DNA of 64,000 bases from the NCBI GenBank assembly GCA_003586115.2, contig QVOM02000115.1, positions 5,864,494 to 5,928,493 of the forward strand, read 5' to 3'. The position numbers and the translations under genes were made by a program. Position 1 is the stretch's first letter. Every line of letters begins with the position of its first letter. A model generated the notes under the pieces. The model searched no databases and was not told the DNA's origin. It saw nothing but the letters and a program-made list of their open reading frames with translations. This DNA is from Salvator merianae. Taxonomy: Eukaryota > Chordata > Lepidosauria > Squamata > Teiidae. Below are positions 1 through 11,090 of this stretch, one piece after another.

Positions 1-211
1 TATTGTTCCAGTATGGCAAACGCTTATGCATATAGAAATTAATCTCGCCTATTTATAGTGAAGGGTGGTACTCAGTTTAAATCAATTTTGATGAAAACAG
101 CCTACAAAAACTGGTCTGGAGTGCCCAGGCATGATAGGCATCTACTAGAAACTCAGTGTTGATCGGAGACTTTGCCTTGCAGAGGGTTTGGCCAGTGCTA
201 GTTTAATTTCA

Positions 212-368
212 GGACAATTCTGCAATGGCCAGTATACCAGACCAGCAAGCGTCTAGGAGCTTCCCTTCCACATGCTAGGTGGAACTCACCTTAGACCACA
301 ACAGTGCGCACAAGGAAGGCTTCTAGCATGCTTGCTGGTACAGTATGCCTGACAGTGTGGAATCAACC
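212..368. mobile_element. Fold-back MITE, family B copy 1
   Basis: The two ends are inverted repeats. The left reads GGACAATTCTGC, then a block with ATACCAGACCAGCAAGC; the right is its imperfect reverse complement, ending GTGTGGAATCAACC. TCA directly flanks both ends (209-211 and 369-371), which looks like a 3-bp target duplication. There is no coding capacity. The same ends recur at 5145..5328 and, as one end only, near 24629. The superfamily is not certain; GG ends and a 3-bp duplication are compatible with PIF/Harbinger. Confidence 0.7.
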
Positions 369-372
369 TCAG

Positions 373-2074
373 AGAGGACAAGGAACAGGATGCAGGGAAA
401 GAGACAGGGGCAGAACAATAAGAGGAAAGCAGGGGGATGAACAAGCCCAGCATCCAGCAGCTTTTCAGGTAGAGGGGAGAAAGATGTCAATGGCACAGGA
501 TACTTATTTCTGTGTGATCTCTTTCTTAGTGAGATCTTGCATTTCAGATGAAAATTATTCCAAGACAACTTGCAAATAACATAAAAAGTCCCCACACCTA
601 AAGCTGTGTGGCACCTATAGAAACAGATAGAAACTGATACTAGCAGAGCACAATCTACCTGGAGCGAATTTGTCCTCAGGCGCTTTCAGCTATCTTTTAG
701 GATCTTCCCACAGGGCAAATATCAGTGGATAACCTGGCAGAGATAAGAATGCAGCCCAGCTCAAGCAGACTGTGAGGTAGCAAAAATTAAAGGCCTTGGG
801 GACGGGGAGATGCTGCTATAGAGGAATGGCTGCTAACATAATGTCTTTTTACAGCTACTCTTAATAAAGCTGGCAGGGGCAGGGAGAGCCTGTTGGATAC
901 AAGAGCCACATCCTGGCATCTGCTTGGCATCTGTTTCCTCAGGGTCAGCTCACCAATTTGCCAAGAGAGACTATCTGCTTCTACTACTTTCACAGGGGGT
1001 TGACTGAATGGCTCACCGCCATTCAGCATCTCACCGACTGAAATGGCAAAAATCTTCTGCAGTGTGTATCTAACATGAACTGTGAGGATGTTCTAGGGAT
1101 TTCAATGCTAATTCCTCCTTTCAGACAAGTGTTACCAATTACAGAAACCACTAAACCTTCAGAGCTGGCTGAGTTTGGGTAAGCGAAATGGTTTAGAAAA
1201 CCTGAAAGGGGAAAATTAGACAACTTGCTTTCTTGATAGGTATGCATGCACCCAAAGTGATTGACTTTTAACTATTTCTGGGCATGCCCCCTAAACCAAG
1301 CTGATAATTGATATTTCAGGGTTATGTCTTCAACTGCTGCAGCTCAAATCACACCAGACTTGTATTGCTAAGAACCATGTACATGCTGCAGAATTTTGCA
1401 TGGACTCATTATGATCAGGGAAGCTTTTGGATGCTAAGGCAATAATTCTTAAGATTGGAAGGAAGGTCTAGATGGGCCTCCAGGATGCTGCCCTGAGGTG
1501 GAGGGAAGATCATCTGAGCAAAGATACCAAACTGAGCTCCTTCACCTGTCATTCAACATGGAGTAACAGTTAATACTATCCAAATTTTAAGAGGAGAGAC
1601 ATAACAGAAAGAATAAGGGGAAGAGAGACGGGAGATGCTCATCAATTCACCTTCCTGTGACATGAGATTCATATCTGATGAAACATTATTGTCATAGAAT
1701 CCACATGCTTTGCGTATCTAACATCTTTACCTGCTGTTCCTGTAAGTTTGAAGTTTTGGAGACAACTTTCAGGACTTAAGTACACTTGACCTCTACAATG
1801 TAGCTACAGAAGCATTTTTTTTTTTCTTTTTAGATGATTATGTGTTGGATTGGGAGAGCTAGCTGTCCACAGAACATTGAGGATTGTTCCCACTGGTTCT
1901 AAACCACATACAAAAGCAACAGAAAAGCTACAGAGACCCACTTATGTTCAAATTCTGAAATGAATTCATTATGAAAAGGTAACAGGATGGTGAACAATTC
2001 TTTATTAGGGTCTTTTAAATACAGGCTGGATGGTCATTAATTGAGATGTTATAACACTGGTTTTCTTGCAGTGA
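373..2074. other. Intronic sequence, nothing recognised
   Basis: AT-rich sequence with only short chance reading frames on both strands and a poly-T run near 1817. I see no gene, RNA or clear repeat. Confidence 0.5.
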
Positions 2075-3014
2075 ACATAAGAGGAGCCTTGCTGGATCAG
2101 GCCACACCCCATCTAGTCCAGCGTCCTGTCTCATACAGTGGTCCACCAATTGCTTCTGGACATTCTCAAGCAGAATAAAAAGGCAAAACTTTCACCTGCT
2201 CTCAACTCCCTGCAAATGGGCTTTACAGGCATCCTGCCTGTCTCTCCACCCTGGAGGCAGTACCTAGACATCAATTCTAGTAGCCACTGATACACCTGAC
2301 CTCCAAGAATTTGTCCCATCTGTTCTTAAACTATCCAGGCTGATTGCTGTCACCACCTCTTCTGGTAATAAATTCCATAGATTGATGACCCCCTGGGTGA
2401 AAAAATATACTTCCCCTTGTTGGTGCTATCTCTACTACCCATCAGCTTCATAGAGTGCCCCCTGGTCCTACTGCTGTGTCATAAAAAAAAGAATTTTTCT
2501 CCATCCACCTTATCCATATCATGCATTATTTTATATACTTCAGGTCTCCTCTTACATTCTGTCTTTCAAGGCTGAAGAGGCCAAGACATTGCAGCCTGAT
2601 TTTGTAAGGAAGGTGTTCCAGCCCCTTGATCATTCTGGACCTTCTTTGGTTCCCTTTTTCCCCACAATATCCTTTCTGAGGTGAGGTGACCAGAATTGTA
2701 CACAATATTCCAAGTGTGGTCTTACCATAAATTTATAAAGAGGCACCATGACACTTGCCAACTTGTTTTCTATTCCCTTCCTAATTACTCCTAGCACTGA
2801 ATTTGCCTTTTTCATTCAGCTGTCAACCAGAACCCCAAGATCCTTTTCCTGGCCTGTCACAGAAAGCTTCACCCTCATCAGTTTATAGGTATAACTGAGG
2901 TCTTTGCTCCAATGTGCATCACTTTGCACTTGCTAAGATTGAAGTGCATTTGCCACTCTGTTGCCCACTCACCCAATGTCAAGAGATCCCTCTGGAGCTC
3001 TTTACAATTACTTT
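2075..3014 (-). mobile_element. CR1 LINE fragment, 3' part (split copy, segment 1)
   Basis: Read on the minus strand, this is the end of a CR1 ORF2 plus the 3' untranslated tail. Translated pieces include HFNLSKCKVMHIGAK and PLYKFMVRPHLEYC, typical of the region just after the reverse transcriptase domain. The 3' end lies near 2075 in the sequence common to reptile CR1 tails (opposite strand 'catctagtccagcgtcctg'). Frames are broken by stops and indels, so this is an old copy. It is interrupted at 3014 by a DNA element and resumes at 4556. Confidence 0.85.
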
Positions 3015-3598
3015 GGGTGCAATCCAACATTGTAAATTTAATCCGTATCTGAAAAGTATGAGGACTGAATTCGTCTTCTGATCGTTCCCACACTTGCATT
3101 TTAACACGGACTCAATTAGGACTCGTTCGTTCTCACACTGACGTTTCCTGTGCTTGGCATGGGGAAACCGTTCCCTTTCTGCCTCCACCCCTCCCCAAAT
3201 TCCCTCCCTGTTCAGTCAGTGATTGGCTGTTGTCCCAACGTTCAAATCTTGACTTCACAGGGGTGGGAAAGTCAAGCTCTGACCTTTTTGGGGGAGACCT
3301 GCCCTTTACAAACACCTTCTTTAAATTAAAAGAAAAAAGCCTCCTAATCGCCTTGTTAGATCCTAAACAAGGAATCAAAGCAAGGTGTGGGGAGAATCTG
3401 CTTTGGGAGGGTGGCTGGTTGTTTTGAGGTTTGTTTTTTTTGCTTTTCCATGCTTTAAAAATAGTAAGAATAAAATTTCTCTCATCCCCACAAAAAAAGT
3501 TTTCCCTCAGCTCTCTTTCTGTGTTAATGATCCTCTCAACTCCCCCCACCTCCTCAGTTCTTCCTCGCCTGCTGGTTTACATGTAGCGTTCTGTGTGT

Positions 3599-3605
3599 TT
3601 GTGTT

Positions 3606-3636
<31 letters not shown>

Positions 3637-3652
3637 AAGAGAGAGAGGAGGG
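3599..3652. repeat. (GT)n(GA)n microsatellite
   Basis: A run of alternating GT changes into GAGA-rich sequence, inside family C copy 1. It is a simple repeat that may vary in length between individuals. Confidence 0.9.
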
Positions 3653-3792
3653 AGGTAAGTTGTAGGGAACTGGGGCAGAAGATGGGTCAAGGTAGGCACG
3701 AGATGGGGAGCATTTTTGCAGGCATCCCCTTGCTCTTGTTGTCTTGTCAGCCCTTCAGCCTGCCATGCCCCACAGCAAGTTTTCTTTCCCTT

Positions 3793-3993
3793 CTACAGAA
3801 TTGCACAAGTTCAGAGTTCCACAGAATAATAGCAGCATCTCCTCTCTTTTCTACATATGCAGACTCCAAGCACAGAGAAGGTGAAAAAGTCCTCCACTTT
3901 CACCTTCTCTGTTTTTGGGGTCTGCATGCCTAGAAACAAGAGGGGAGGTGCTGCTACTGCTCACTGGAGCTCTGAAGTTGCACAAATCTGTAG
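3793..3993. repeat. Long imperfect inverted repeat (hairpin) inside family C copy 1
   Basis: The arm at 3793-3886 is an imperfect reverse complement of 3898-3993, with an 11-bp spacer. Each arm is about 95 bp. The part nearest the loop is the best paired (AGAGAAGGTGAAA against TTTCACCTTCTCT). Transcribed, it would form a long stem-loop. Part of the right arm (GTCTGCATGCCTAGAA) is repeated directly near 4047 and 4181. Confidence 0.85.
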
Positions 3994-4555
3994 AAGGGAA
4001 AGAAAACTTGCTGTCCGGCTTGTCCCTGCGCGTGCATGCGTGTGTGTCTGCACGCCTAGAATGCAGGGAAACTGCTGCTGCTGCTTTAGCCAAGTCTGAT
4101 CATCTACAGAATTCTAGGCAGCCCCAGTTTAAGGGTGGGAAAGACACAACATGCCATCCAACTTGTCCCTGCGCGTGTGTGTCTGCATGTCTAGAAAGGA
4201 GGAAATACTGTGCTCCCTGCCCACTCATCCCTGCTGACCGCGGTGCCTGCCCACCCCCAAGCATAACGCCGACAACAAAGCCGGTCATTGGATGACAGGA
4301 AATGAGGATCCCTCCCTCTGCACGCCCCCCCAAAAGTACGATCCCTCCCAAATAGTCTCCTTCTGCATTCTTACATCGCAAAGTAAAATGGGCTAGCGAT
4401 CTGGAACGGCTTGAGAGTTCATTAAATCCGAATGCAAAGTAGTCCAGATTTCACCAATTTAGTTCAGAAAAACTACAGAAAGGCAAGATCTTGTTGGGCC
4501 AGCGGGAACTGAAGACAGCCTGTAAACTGATTAAATGCTGTGTCGGAATGCGGCC

Positions 4556-4828
4556 TTTCAGTTTTTACTACCCTGAATGATTTAGTGTCATCAGCAAACT
4601 TTGCTAACTCACTACTTACCCTACTACAATAATCGAGATCATTTATGAATAAATTAAAAAGCAGGGGTCCTAATACTGAACCTTGTGGGACCCCACTTCT
4701 CTCCCCACTCTACTCTGAGAACTGACCATTTATTCCTACTCTCTGTTTCCTGTCCTTAAGCTAATAACCAATCCAGGACAGAACTTGTCCTCTTATTCCG
4801 TGACTGCTAAGTTTAGTCAGGAGCCTTT
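4556..4828 (-). mobile_element. CR1 LINE fragment (split copy, segment 2)
   Basis: Continues the CR1 copy interrupted at 3014, from the reverse transcriptase region, minus strand. It includes the typical stretch of reptile CR1 copies around 'gtgtcatcagcaaac' and 'ccttgtgggacccc'. It is cut again at 4829 by a family A MITE. Confidence 0.85.
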
Positions 4829-5008
4829 GGCCCTTTCTTCACTTGGCCTTATTGTGGATTATATCCCAGAATAGGGACCTGCTATCCACATGCTAGTGCA
4901 AACTATGAAAGGTCTTGCCCAGGGCCTACCATAGTCTGCACTAGCATGCAGATGGCAAGTCCCTATTCTGAGATACAATCTGGAATAAGTCCAAGTGCAG
5001 AAAGGGCC
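4829..5008. mobile_element. 180-bp MITE, family A copy 1, nested in CR1
   Basis: The terminal inverted repeat has consensus GGCCCTTTCTGCACTTGGC. Copies in this window at 31190..31369 and 34174..34353 are the same 180-bp length. TTT flanks both ends (4826-4828, 5009-5011), and CR1 sequence continues without loss across the site. No coding capacity. A short internal inverted repeat (ACATGCTAGTGCA against TGCACTAGCATGC) makes much of the element a hairpin. Confidence 0.85.
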
Positions 5009-5100
5009 TTTGTCAAAAGCCTTCTGAAAGTCCAGATAGACAATGTTAACTGGGTCATCTTTATCCATGTGTTTATTAGCACATTTGAGTTCTTTAAGAT
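5009..5100 (-). mobile_element. CR1 LINE fragment (split copy, segment 3)
   Basis: Last recognisable part of the split minus-strand CR1. It translates on the minus strand to a reverse transcriptase motif like NIVYLDFQKAFDK, containing the first catalytic aspartate region. CR1 homology fades near 5100. Confidence 0.8.
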
Positions 5101-5144
5101 AATGGGTTGAACCAGATAACCTTTAACATCTCTTTCAATATCAT

Positions 5145-5328
5145 GGACGATTCTGCATTAACTGGTATACCAGACCAGCAAGCATACTAGGAACCTCCCT
5201 TCCACATGCTGTCGTGTTCTAAGGGGAGGCGGGGTTTGGCAGGGCCTCCCTTAGACTGCACCATTGTGCAGAAGGGAGGCTCCTAGTATGCTTGCTGGTC
5301 CTGTATACCTACCAGTGTGGAATCGCCC
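5145..5328. mobile_element. Fold-back MITE, family B copy 2
   Basis: Ends GGACGATTCTGC and, on the right, GTGTGGAATCGCCC, with inner inverted arms around CCAGACCAGCAAGCATAC. CAT precedes and TAT follows, a possible 3-bp duplication with one transition. Related to 212..368. Confidence 0.75.
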
Positions 5329-5329
5329 T

Positions 5330-6114
5330 ATGGCTCTTTTCAGTATTGTACTGTCCCGTCCAGGATATTTTCCTTCTTTTTAAAATTTGTTTCCAAATGA
5401 AAATCACTGGGAGTAGGAGACTTTATACAATGAAGGGTGATAGAAGAGATCTCACTGCCCCTTTTACATGAAAGCCTAAGAGTTAATGTTAGTACAAATG
5501 TATTTGGATAAGAATTGGAAAAAATCTTGTTGTTTCTGATATTAATCAGAGAGACCAAGAGCTTTAAAATTGTCTTAGGTGCTTTGATTAACCACTCTTT
5601 TTCTCACAGACAGCATGTAGCCTTGGGAATCAGTAATCTTAGGGTATTATACCTAATAGAAAAGGCTTAAAAGGGATTATTCAGAAAGGACCTCTGTGAA
5701 GTTCTGGAGACTATATGGGGCCATCATTCTGATCTTCCTTGGTAAGGTTATAAAGCCCTTCAAGATTTGTTAAGATATGGGACGCCTCAGTCTGTTCCCA
5801 AAGGTACATCAACCAGATCTGGATTACTTGTCAGGATATGTGCTATCTTGGGAGCACATGAAAACTGTTTATAAACACAGTGCTACAAACAGTCTGATTT
5901 AATCAAGGTGCTGATTTATTTAGAAATTAAGAGATATATTAATAAAGCATTTCAACAGGAATATTTCTGTCAATTAAAAAAAAAAAAGCAAAGTAAATCA
6001 GAATCATGAGAATGCTGTTTCAAGTTCAATTTTCTGCAGACAAGAGGTACAATTTTGAGGTATAATAAGGAGACCAACCTAGCAGCCTGCAAACTGCAAT
6101 ACATTTGGTTTTTA
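5330..6114. other. Intronic sequence, nothing recognised
   Basis: AT-rich, with only short chance frames and an A-run near 5976. No feature supported. Confidence 0.5.
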
Positions 6115-6330
6115 GGGGCTGACTGAAGACTTGTCTTTTTACTCAGGTCTTTCCAGACTGAATGTTTTTTTTTGTTTCCCCATCCTAGATTTTAATCATG
6201 TTTTTCTATAACTATTATGATTTTAACTGTTTTTATTTTCTGTGCTATGTAAAACACTTTGAGATCATACTATAATGGGAAGTGGGATATAAATATTTTA
6301 AATAACAACAATTCTAAATAAATAAATACA
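6115..6330 (+). mobile_element. L2-like LINE/SINE 3' tail
   Basis: Contains the typical tail pattern of an L2-type element: GATTTTAAT...CTGTTTTTATT, then AAACACTTTGAGATC, GTGGGATATAAATA and a terminal AAATAAATAAATA. It is degraded and has no coding capacity. Whether it is an L2 end or an L2-mobilised SINE cannot be told by eye. Confidence 0.6.
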
Positions 6331-6630
6331 TTTAATATAAAGTATTAAATATGTTACCCAGACAATTAGCAGCAAGTGGGTAGTATCATAAAAGGGGGCT
6401 ACAATCTAGATCCTCAAATTCTGGCACCATTGTTACCTTTAGCTGCTGACTGGAAGGTCTAGGGGTAGCGTAGTTTTCTTTCCTTCTTGATCAGTAGCTT
6501 AGATTTCTGCATTAGGCAGAAACTCTGGTACAGGATAACAGGAATTAGATTCCCATGGAGCAGAAAGATACAGGCTTACTGATGATCAAGGAACAGTTCT
6601 GACTTTTAACATAGCTTTGTAATTTGGATA

Positions 6631-6788
6631 ACATAAGAACATAAGAGCAGCCCTGCTGGGCTGGGCCACAGCCCATCTAGTCCAGCATCCTGTCTCACAC
6701 AGTGGCCCACAAATTGCTTCTGGGCATTCTCAAGCAGAAGACAAAGGCAAAACCTTCACCTGCTCTCGATTCCCTGCAAATGGCCTTT
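6631..6788 (-). mobile_element. CR1 LINE 3'-end fragment
   Basis: Minus-strand CR1 3' tail, reading on the plus strand ACATAAGAACATAAGAGCAG followed by 'cccatctagtccagcatcc'. The same tail is at 2075, in the same orientation. Severely 5'-truncated. Confidence 0.85.
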
Positions 6789-7481
6789 AATGTAATAAAG
6801 AAAAAGTGTATTTAACTGATCAAACAAATGTCCAGAGATCTAAATACCTGGAGCTACTTCTTCGTAGTTAAGGCAATGCAAAAATTTGTTGGGTCCAATG
6901 GCAGCAGACATGTTGAAACAGTTGGACAGCAGAACAATTGAAACCACTTACTTTGACTGCATACATTCCAACTCCACTTGGAAAGACACGCTTCCGGGTA
7001 TTTCACACGATCAAAGTACCCAAATATATGCAGCGCACCATTGCAGGAGCAAGCATCCAGACAGGCATGTACCCACGCTTGCCCTGTGATGTTACCTGGC
7101 CCTTTGGCAGGGATGGTGAGAGACAATAACAAAATGCAAACAAGCTTTTGCGTTTTTATCTCAGTGTCTGGAGGCAGCCTGAGTCTTTCTTTGTTATCTT
7201 TACGGATACTCAACTCAGCACTTGGTATTCAGTTCTTGTCATTCCCTGTTTTTTCACAAAAGCACCAGAATGGTGTTTTCACAAAAGCACCAGAATGCAC
7301 CAGAGACTTTGGGATATCCTGCTTCAGTGCTTTTGAGTCTATGACAGCAAGCCTTGGTATATATGAAAATGCAGACTACAAGTGGATGAATTAAACTCTA
7401 CAGAAACAGTGCATTTTGCAGGAGATGGCAAAAGATATGTGGGGATCATCAAATTTTAATGTGATTTCTGTGGATGGAGAC

Positions 7482-7566
7482 CAGGGCAGGGCCTGCTATA
7501 ATCTGCATTAGCATGCGGACGGCAGGCTCTTGTTCCAGGATATAATCTAGAATAAGACCCAGTGCC
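7482..7566. mobile_element. Partial family A MITE (right half)
   Basis: Resembles the right half of the 180-bp family A elements: GGGCCTGCTATAATCTGCA-like start, GCATTAGCATGCGG, then GATATAATCTAGAATAAG and CCAGTGCC. The terminal GAAAGGGCC is eroded and the left half is missing. Confidence 0.6.
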
Positions 7567-7779
7567 TTAGTCTGTGGGAAAGAGCTAGTGTAGTTGTGTC
7601 CAGAGTGTGAGCTCAACTAAAGCAATGCATCAATTAACCACAAGCTGGTAGCAATGGCTCCTCTATATTTCCTAAGACTTACATTTTTCAATGAATCGGA
7701 CATAAACCACAAATTATTTGCTATCTATTAATTCTTAATTCATGCATCCTTATTGGCTAGAATTCAGTGGAGTACCTAC

Positions 7780-7915
7780 CCAGGGCTGATCATAATCAGA
7801 TGATCTTCCTCTGCCTTCTTCTTCATCATAGAAAGGCAAGCCCTCCCGCCTTGCTTGATGGTATTCCTTCCGTAACTTCTGGATTCGGTCTGCAGTTCCG
7901 GATGTTGAACGGTCA
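7780..7915 (-). CDS. PARD3B: Internal coding exon of PARD3B (par-3 family cell polarity regulator beta)
   Basis: This 136-bp exon encodes 45 complete codons plus one leading base. The peptide starts DRSTSGTADRIQKLRKEY, continues with QARREGLPFYDEEEGR and ends SSDYDQPW. On the minus strand it is preceded by a pyrimidine-rich tract ending in CAG (AG at 7917-7916) and followed by a GTAGGT donor starting at 7779, so the acceptor is in phase 2 and the donor in phase 0. The RIQKLRKEY-QARREG-SDYD pattern matches, from memory, the C-terminal region of PARD3B better than its paralogue PARD3, which differs after RIQKLR. PARD3B is a PDZ scaffold at tight junctions related to the Par3-Par6-aPKC polarity proteins; this segment lies after the PDZ domains and has a charged, probably helical stretch. 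No neighbouring exon was recognised, so both flanking introns are long. The main doubt is paralogue assignment. Confidence 0.85.
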
Positions 7916-10300
7916 CTGGATAGAAAAGAAAACATAAAATACTGATGTAAGAAGGGGACTGAACCTATTTGGCAGGTAGAATTATTGAGCCTACATTGTA
8001 ATTAAATATTCAGCTTTGGAGATACAAGCGTGTGCTAGCTACAAACATAAGGAAATCAAATAACAGGAGACTATTTAATACTGATTTGGGTGTATCTTTG
8101 TTAATCCATAACACTTATACTGAAGACATTCAGAAAACTATACAGGCATTTGGATTCAGATGTTTCTTTTTTGAAGAAAGACCTGTTCTCCAACCATACC
8201 TTGCAACCTTTTATTTAAGACAAACTCTTATTCTCCACCTTGTCTACTGCACCTATTACAAGTGAATTGGCTTTCTTCTATGACTCTTTAGCTTTTTCTG
8301 CATCTCTGTTCAGCAATTCCACAAGGTACTCATGTCACTGTGCTGGTTTTATCCATTTAAGTTATCCCTGTCATCCTCCTCCCATTGTCTGTCGCTAAAG
8401 AAATCTTTCCACAGTGACACTCTGTGCTGCAAGTTTCTTCTGAGGCAGGCTTTGAAGCATACCAGCATCTCTAAATACAGTTAGCTGGCTACGATTTATT
8501 TGTCCTGTCTTCTGTAGTTTTAAATATAAGGATATTAAATCAATATGATTCATAAGGGCATTTATGGATACCACACACATTTCTTATATCTACCTTACAC
8601 ATATATATATTCAGTGTTAAGAAAGGGATTACAGATTTTGTGTGGAGAGGAGGAGGCCTTGTTAAGGAAATAATACTGTTTGTGTACAGTTTGAAAACAA
8701 AACGCTAGAACTTAGATTGTATAGAGGGGGTGTGCAAATATTTTCAACTCAGATGGAATAATTGTTATTAAATAGAGTATTTCAGAGACGGCTTGGGCAG
8801 AAATATTGACTGAGACCTTCTGTAGGACATCTGCTGCCTTCCAACTTGAGCCTCTGTCTGGGTGCCTTCAGCTCTCCAGGCCCTTGCCCTAGGTCCCCCA
8901 GCTGGAGCTCTCTTTTAGTTTGACATGAGGAGCAGGAGACCTGGGGCTGAAGTAAGGGCTTAACTGAGGCTGTTTATATTGTGATGCATGGGATGGACCT
9001 TTGGGGGATTTATGAATACCATAATGTGATTTATGGATAATGTAATGAGGCTTCTGTTGAGGCACTGCATATACACAGATGTTTTAGTGACTAATATGCT
9101 TTTTACTAATTACTGATATACTTCTAGGCCAATACACACTGCCTAGAGTGTGGACAGGGGGAAGGCAGAACTGATAGAGCCACTGTAGAAGCTGTTAGTT
9201 CCTAATGGTCATGAAAACCATGCATTGCCACTAGGTTCTCATTGGCACTGTTGTTCAAGGTAGTTGCTCTGGAAGCATGCATGTTGAGGACAGGAAAGGT
9301 ACCAGATTGGCTCAGAAGTAAATATAACCTTTTTTTAAGCCTCTTTGGGCCATTTTGTGACCATGGCAGTGCTGAAGGCTTGCAAAAATGCAGGTACAAG
9401 TAATTTTATTTTTCTTTTGGGTTCAGGTCCCTTTCTCCAATACCCCCAACAGGCTTAGGAACAAGCAGCACTTACAAATTATTTGTCATTGCTCTGCATC
9501 CCAACATTTTTATGATCACAACTTCGCCATATTTGTATTGTGTGGCTTTTCCTTGATCTACTACAACCTTCCCTAGAACTTTGTGTAAAGGCTGGCACAG
9601 AAACGTACAATGACATGACACCAAAGCAGTGTACTAAACAGGCAGGAATAAAGTTCTCTGTGCCCCATATTTTGTCAAATGAGATACCTGGATCTAGATA
9701 TGGTTTTCTCAGCTGTATACATGCAATGAGAACTGTAACATATATAATAAGCCCTATAATGGATATGATACAATTATGTGGAGATATACCTTTCAAAGGC
9801 TTATCGGTCTGCTTTAAAACTGGAGGCAAATGCTACTCCCTTTGGGTTCCCTTTAAATAAAGCATTTGCAGTGTTTGTGGGACTGGAAGCCTGTCTCCCC
9901 TTTTCTCCAGTGCATGCTCTTGTCTTTGTTTCTATAATAAAGATCCTCTTGCATGAAGAACCTGGATCTCTGATGAGATGTCTGCAATCTGGAGGCTAGC
10001 TGAGGCCAAGCAGGTATAATCCCCCTTGATTATCTTGGCTAGAAGGACACTCCAAGTTTTGAGGAGTGGGATGGCTTTCCTCATATGACAATCTATGCTT
10101 TGGTGCTGATAAAAAAAAAATGCACTTGTTTTTGCTGACTTGTGCCTTAATGGAAATATGGCATAAATGTGGAGGCAATTGTAGCAGAGATTGAGGTTAT
10201 ATTTTGCAGTAATAAAATCCGAAGAGGAGTTGGAAGATGTTGCACATATTATAACACTAGTTAACTCCCCAGCTTCTTGAAGACTCCCTTGGGCTGTTTA
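7916..10300. other. PARD3B intron, nothing recognised
   Basis: The first 25 bases are the polypyrimidine tract and acceptor of the 7780..7915 exon (minus strand). The rest has short frames on both strands, notably overlapping opposite-strand frames of about 110 codons at 9479-9860 that look like chance, and an AATAAAG at 9936. No supported feature. Confidence 0.5.
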
Positions 10301-10519
10301 TCACATCTCCTTTCTCGTTCCCAGCCAGCATCACTCTGCATTCCAATAATCTGACAAGTTTGCATCTCTGTTCACACACAAAGCTTTAATGACCTCTATT
10401 CACACACCAAGCTTCAATGACCATCATTATACTGAACTTGTCACCTCATCACCACACCCAGAGTTTTGAATTTCTGTTGCTATTCACACACACAGCTTGC
10501 CTATATAGGTCTGTCCACA

Positions 10520-10625
10520 GGCACTTCACTCCAGGCATCTGATGAAGTAGGCTTAATCTATGAAAGCTCATGCTACCAACCTCTTTCTCTGCTAGTCTCT
10601 AAGGTGCTACTTAGACCCCCTTGCT
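10520..10625 (+). repeat. Reptile interspersed repeat (unclassified)
   Basis: Contains CATCTGATGAAGTAGGCTTA, GAAAGCTCATGCTACC and CTAGTCTCTAAGGTGCTAC, a combination I know as a common repeat in reptile genomes. A shorter piece recurs at 18365..18430. I cannot name the family securely. Confidence 0.6.
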
Positions 10626-11090
10626 TACTGATCTAGACTGATCTTGCTTACAAAATTGCTCTAATGGTACATAGCATAGAAGAAAGGGTTTTATAAAAAT
10701 ATAATAATATTCCTAATATTTTAGTGAATTGAACAAATTTTGAGATCATGCTTTCCAAGTTATTCTGAACCTGGGAGAAACCTCTATCTTTGAAAGGTTT
10801 CAGTTCTGGCAACTCTTTTATGATGAAGCAGCTTATATTGATTCCTTTATGACAGCATTGAGAGATAAAGCTCAACATTGTGAAGTCAATGGAAGCAATT
10901 TTTGTCCAGAGTATAGGAAAACCCCCAGAAAGGTTATGAAGAATGTTGCTGCAGCTAGAAGTATAACATTCATAGGAAAAGATGCATTCATAACTGATGC
11001 AACAACTGCCATAACTGCAATAGGTAAACAGAATTTGATGGAGGATAAAGGGATTCGTTCTTTGTCCAAAGAGACCTTCTTAGTGACCAG

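Larger units (their letters stand above)
3015..4555 (+). mobile_element. Long non-autonomous DNA element, family C copy 1 (divergent interior)
   Basis: The ends are imperfect inverted repeats (left GGGTGCAATCCAACATTG; right, reversed, GGCCGCATTCCGACACAG). TTT flanks both sides (3012-3014, 4556-4558). Because it sits inside a CR1 copy, the empty site can be read from the continuous CR1. The first ~280 and last ~350 bp match copies at 34508..35825 (inverted) and 37403..38560, but the interior (about 3290-4240) differs from both. That interior holds a (GT)n(GA)n tract, a 201-bp hairpin and three spaced copies of a GTCTGCAYGYCTAGAA block. Open frames here (up to 182 codons) are low-complexity and resemble no transposase. 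Superfamily tentative; the size is large for a MITE. Confidence 0.75.

Noticed and set aside
3385..4381. Frames of up to 182 codons inside family C copy 1
   Set aside because: They translate microsatellite and hairpin sequence (CVCVCERER-like runs) and show no transposase motifs.
6854..7394. Overlapping frames of 119 and 138 codons on opposite strands
   Set aside because: No domain or splice signals, and the frames conflict with each other; treated as chance or an unrecognised old repeat.
9479..9860. Overlapping opposite-strand frames of 106-116 codons followed by an AATAAAG, considered as a retroviral gene end plus LTR
   Set aside because: No family motif, no paired LTR and no primer-binding site found.
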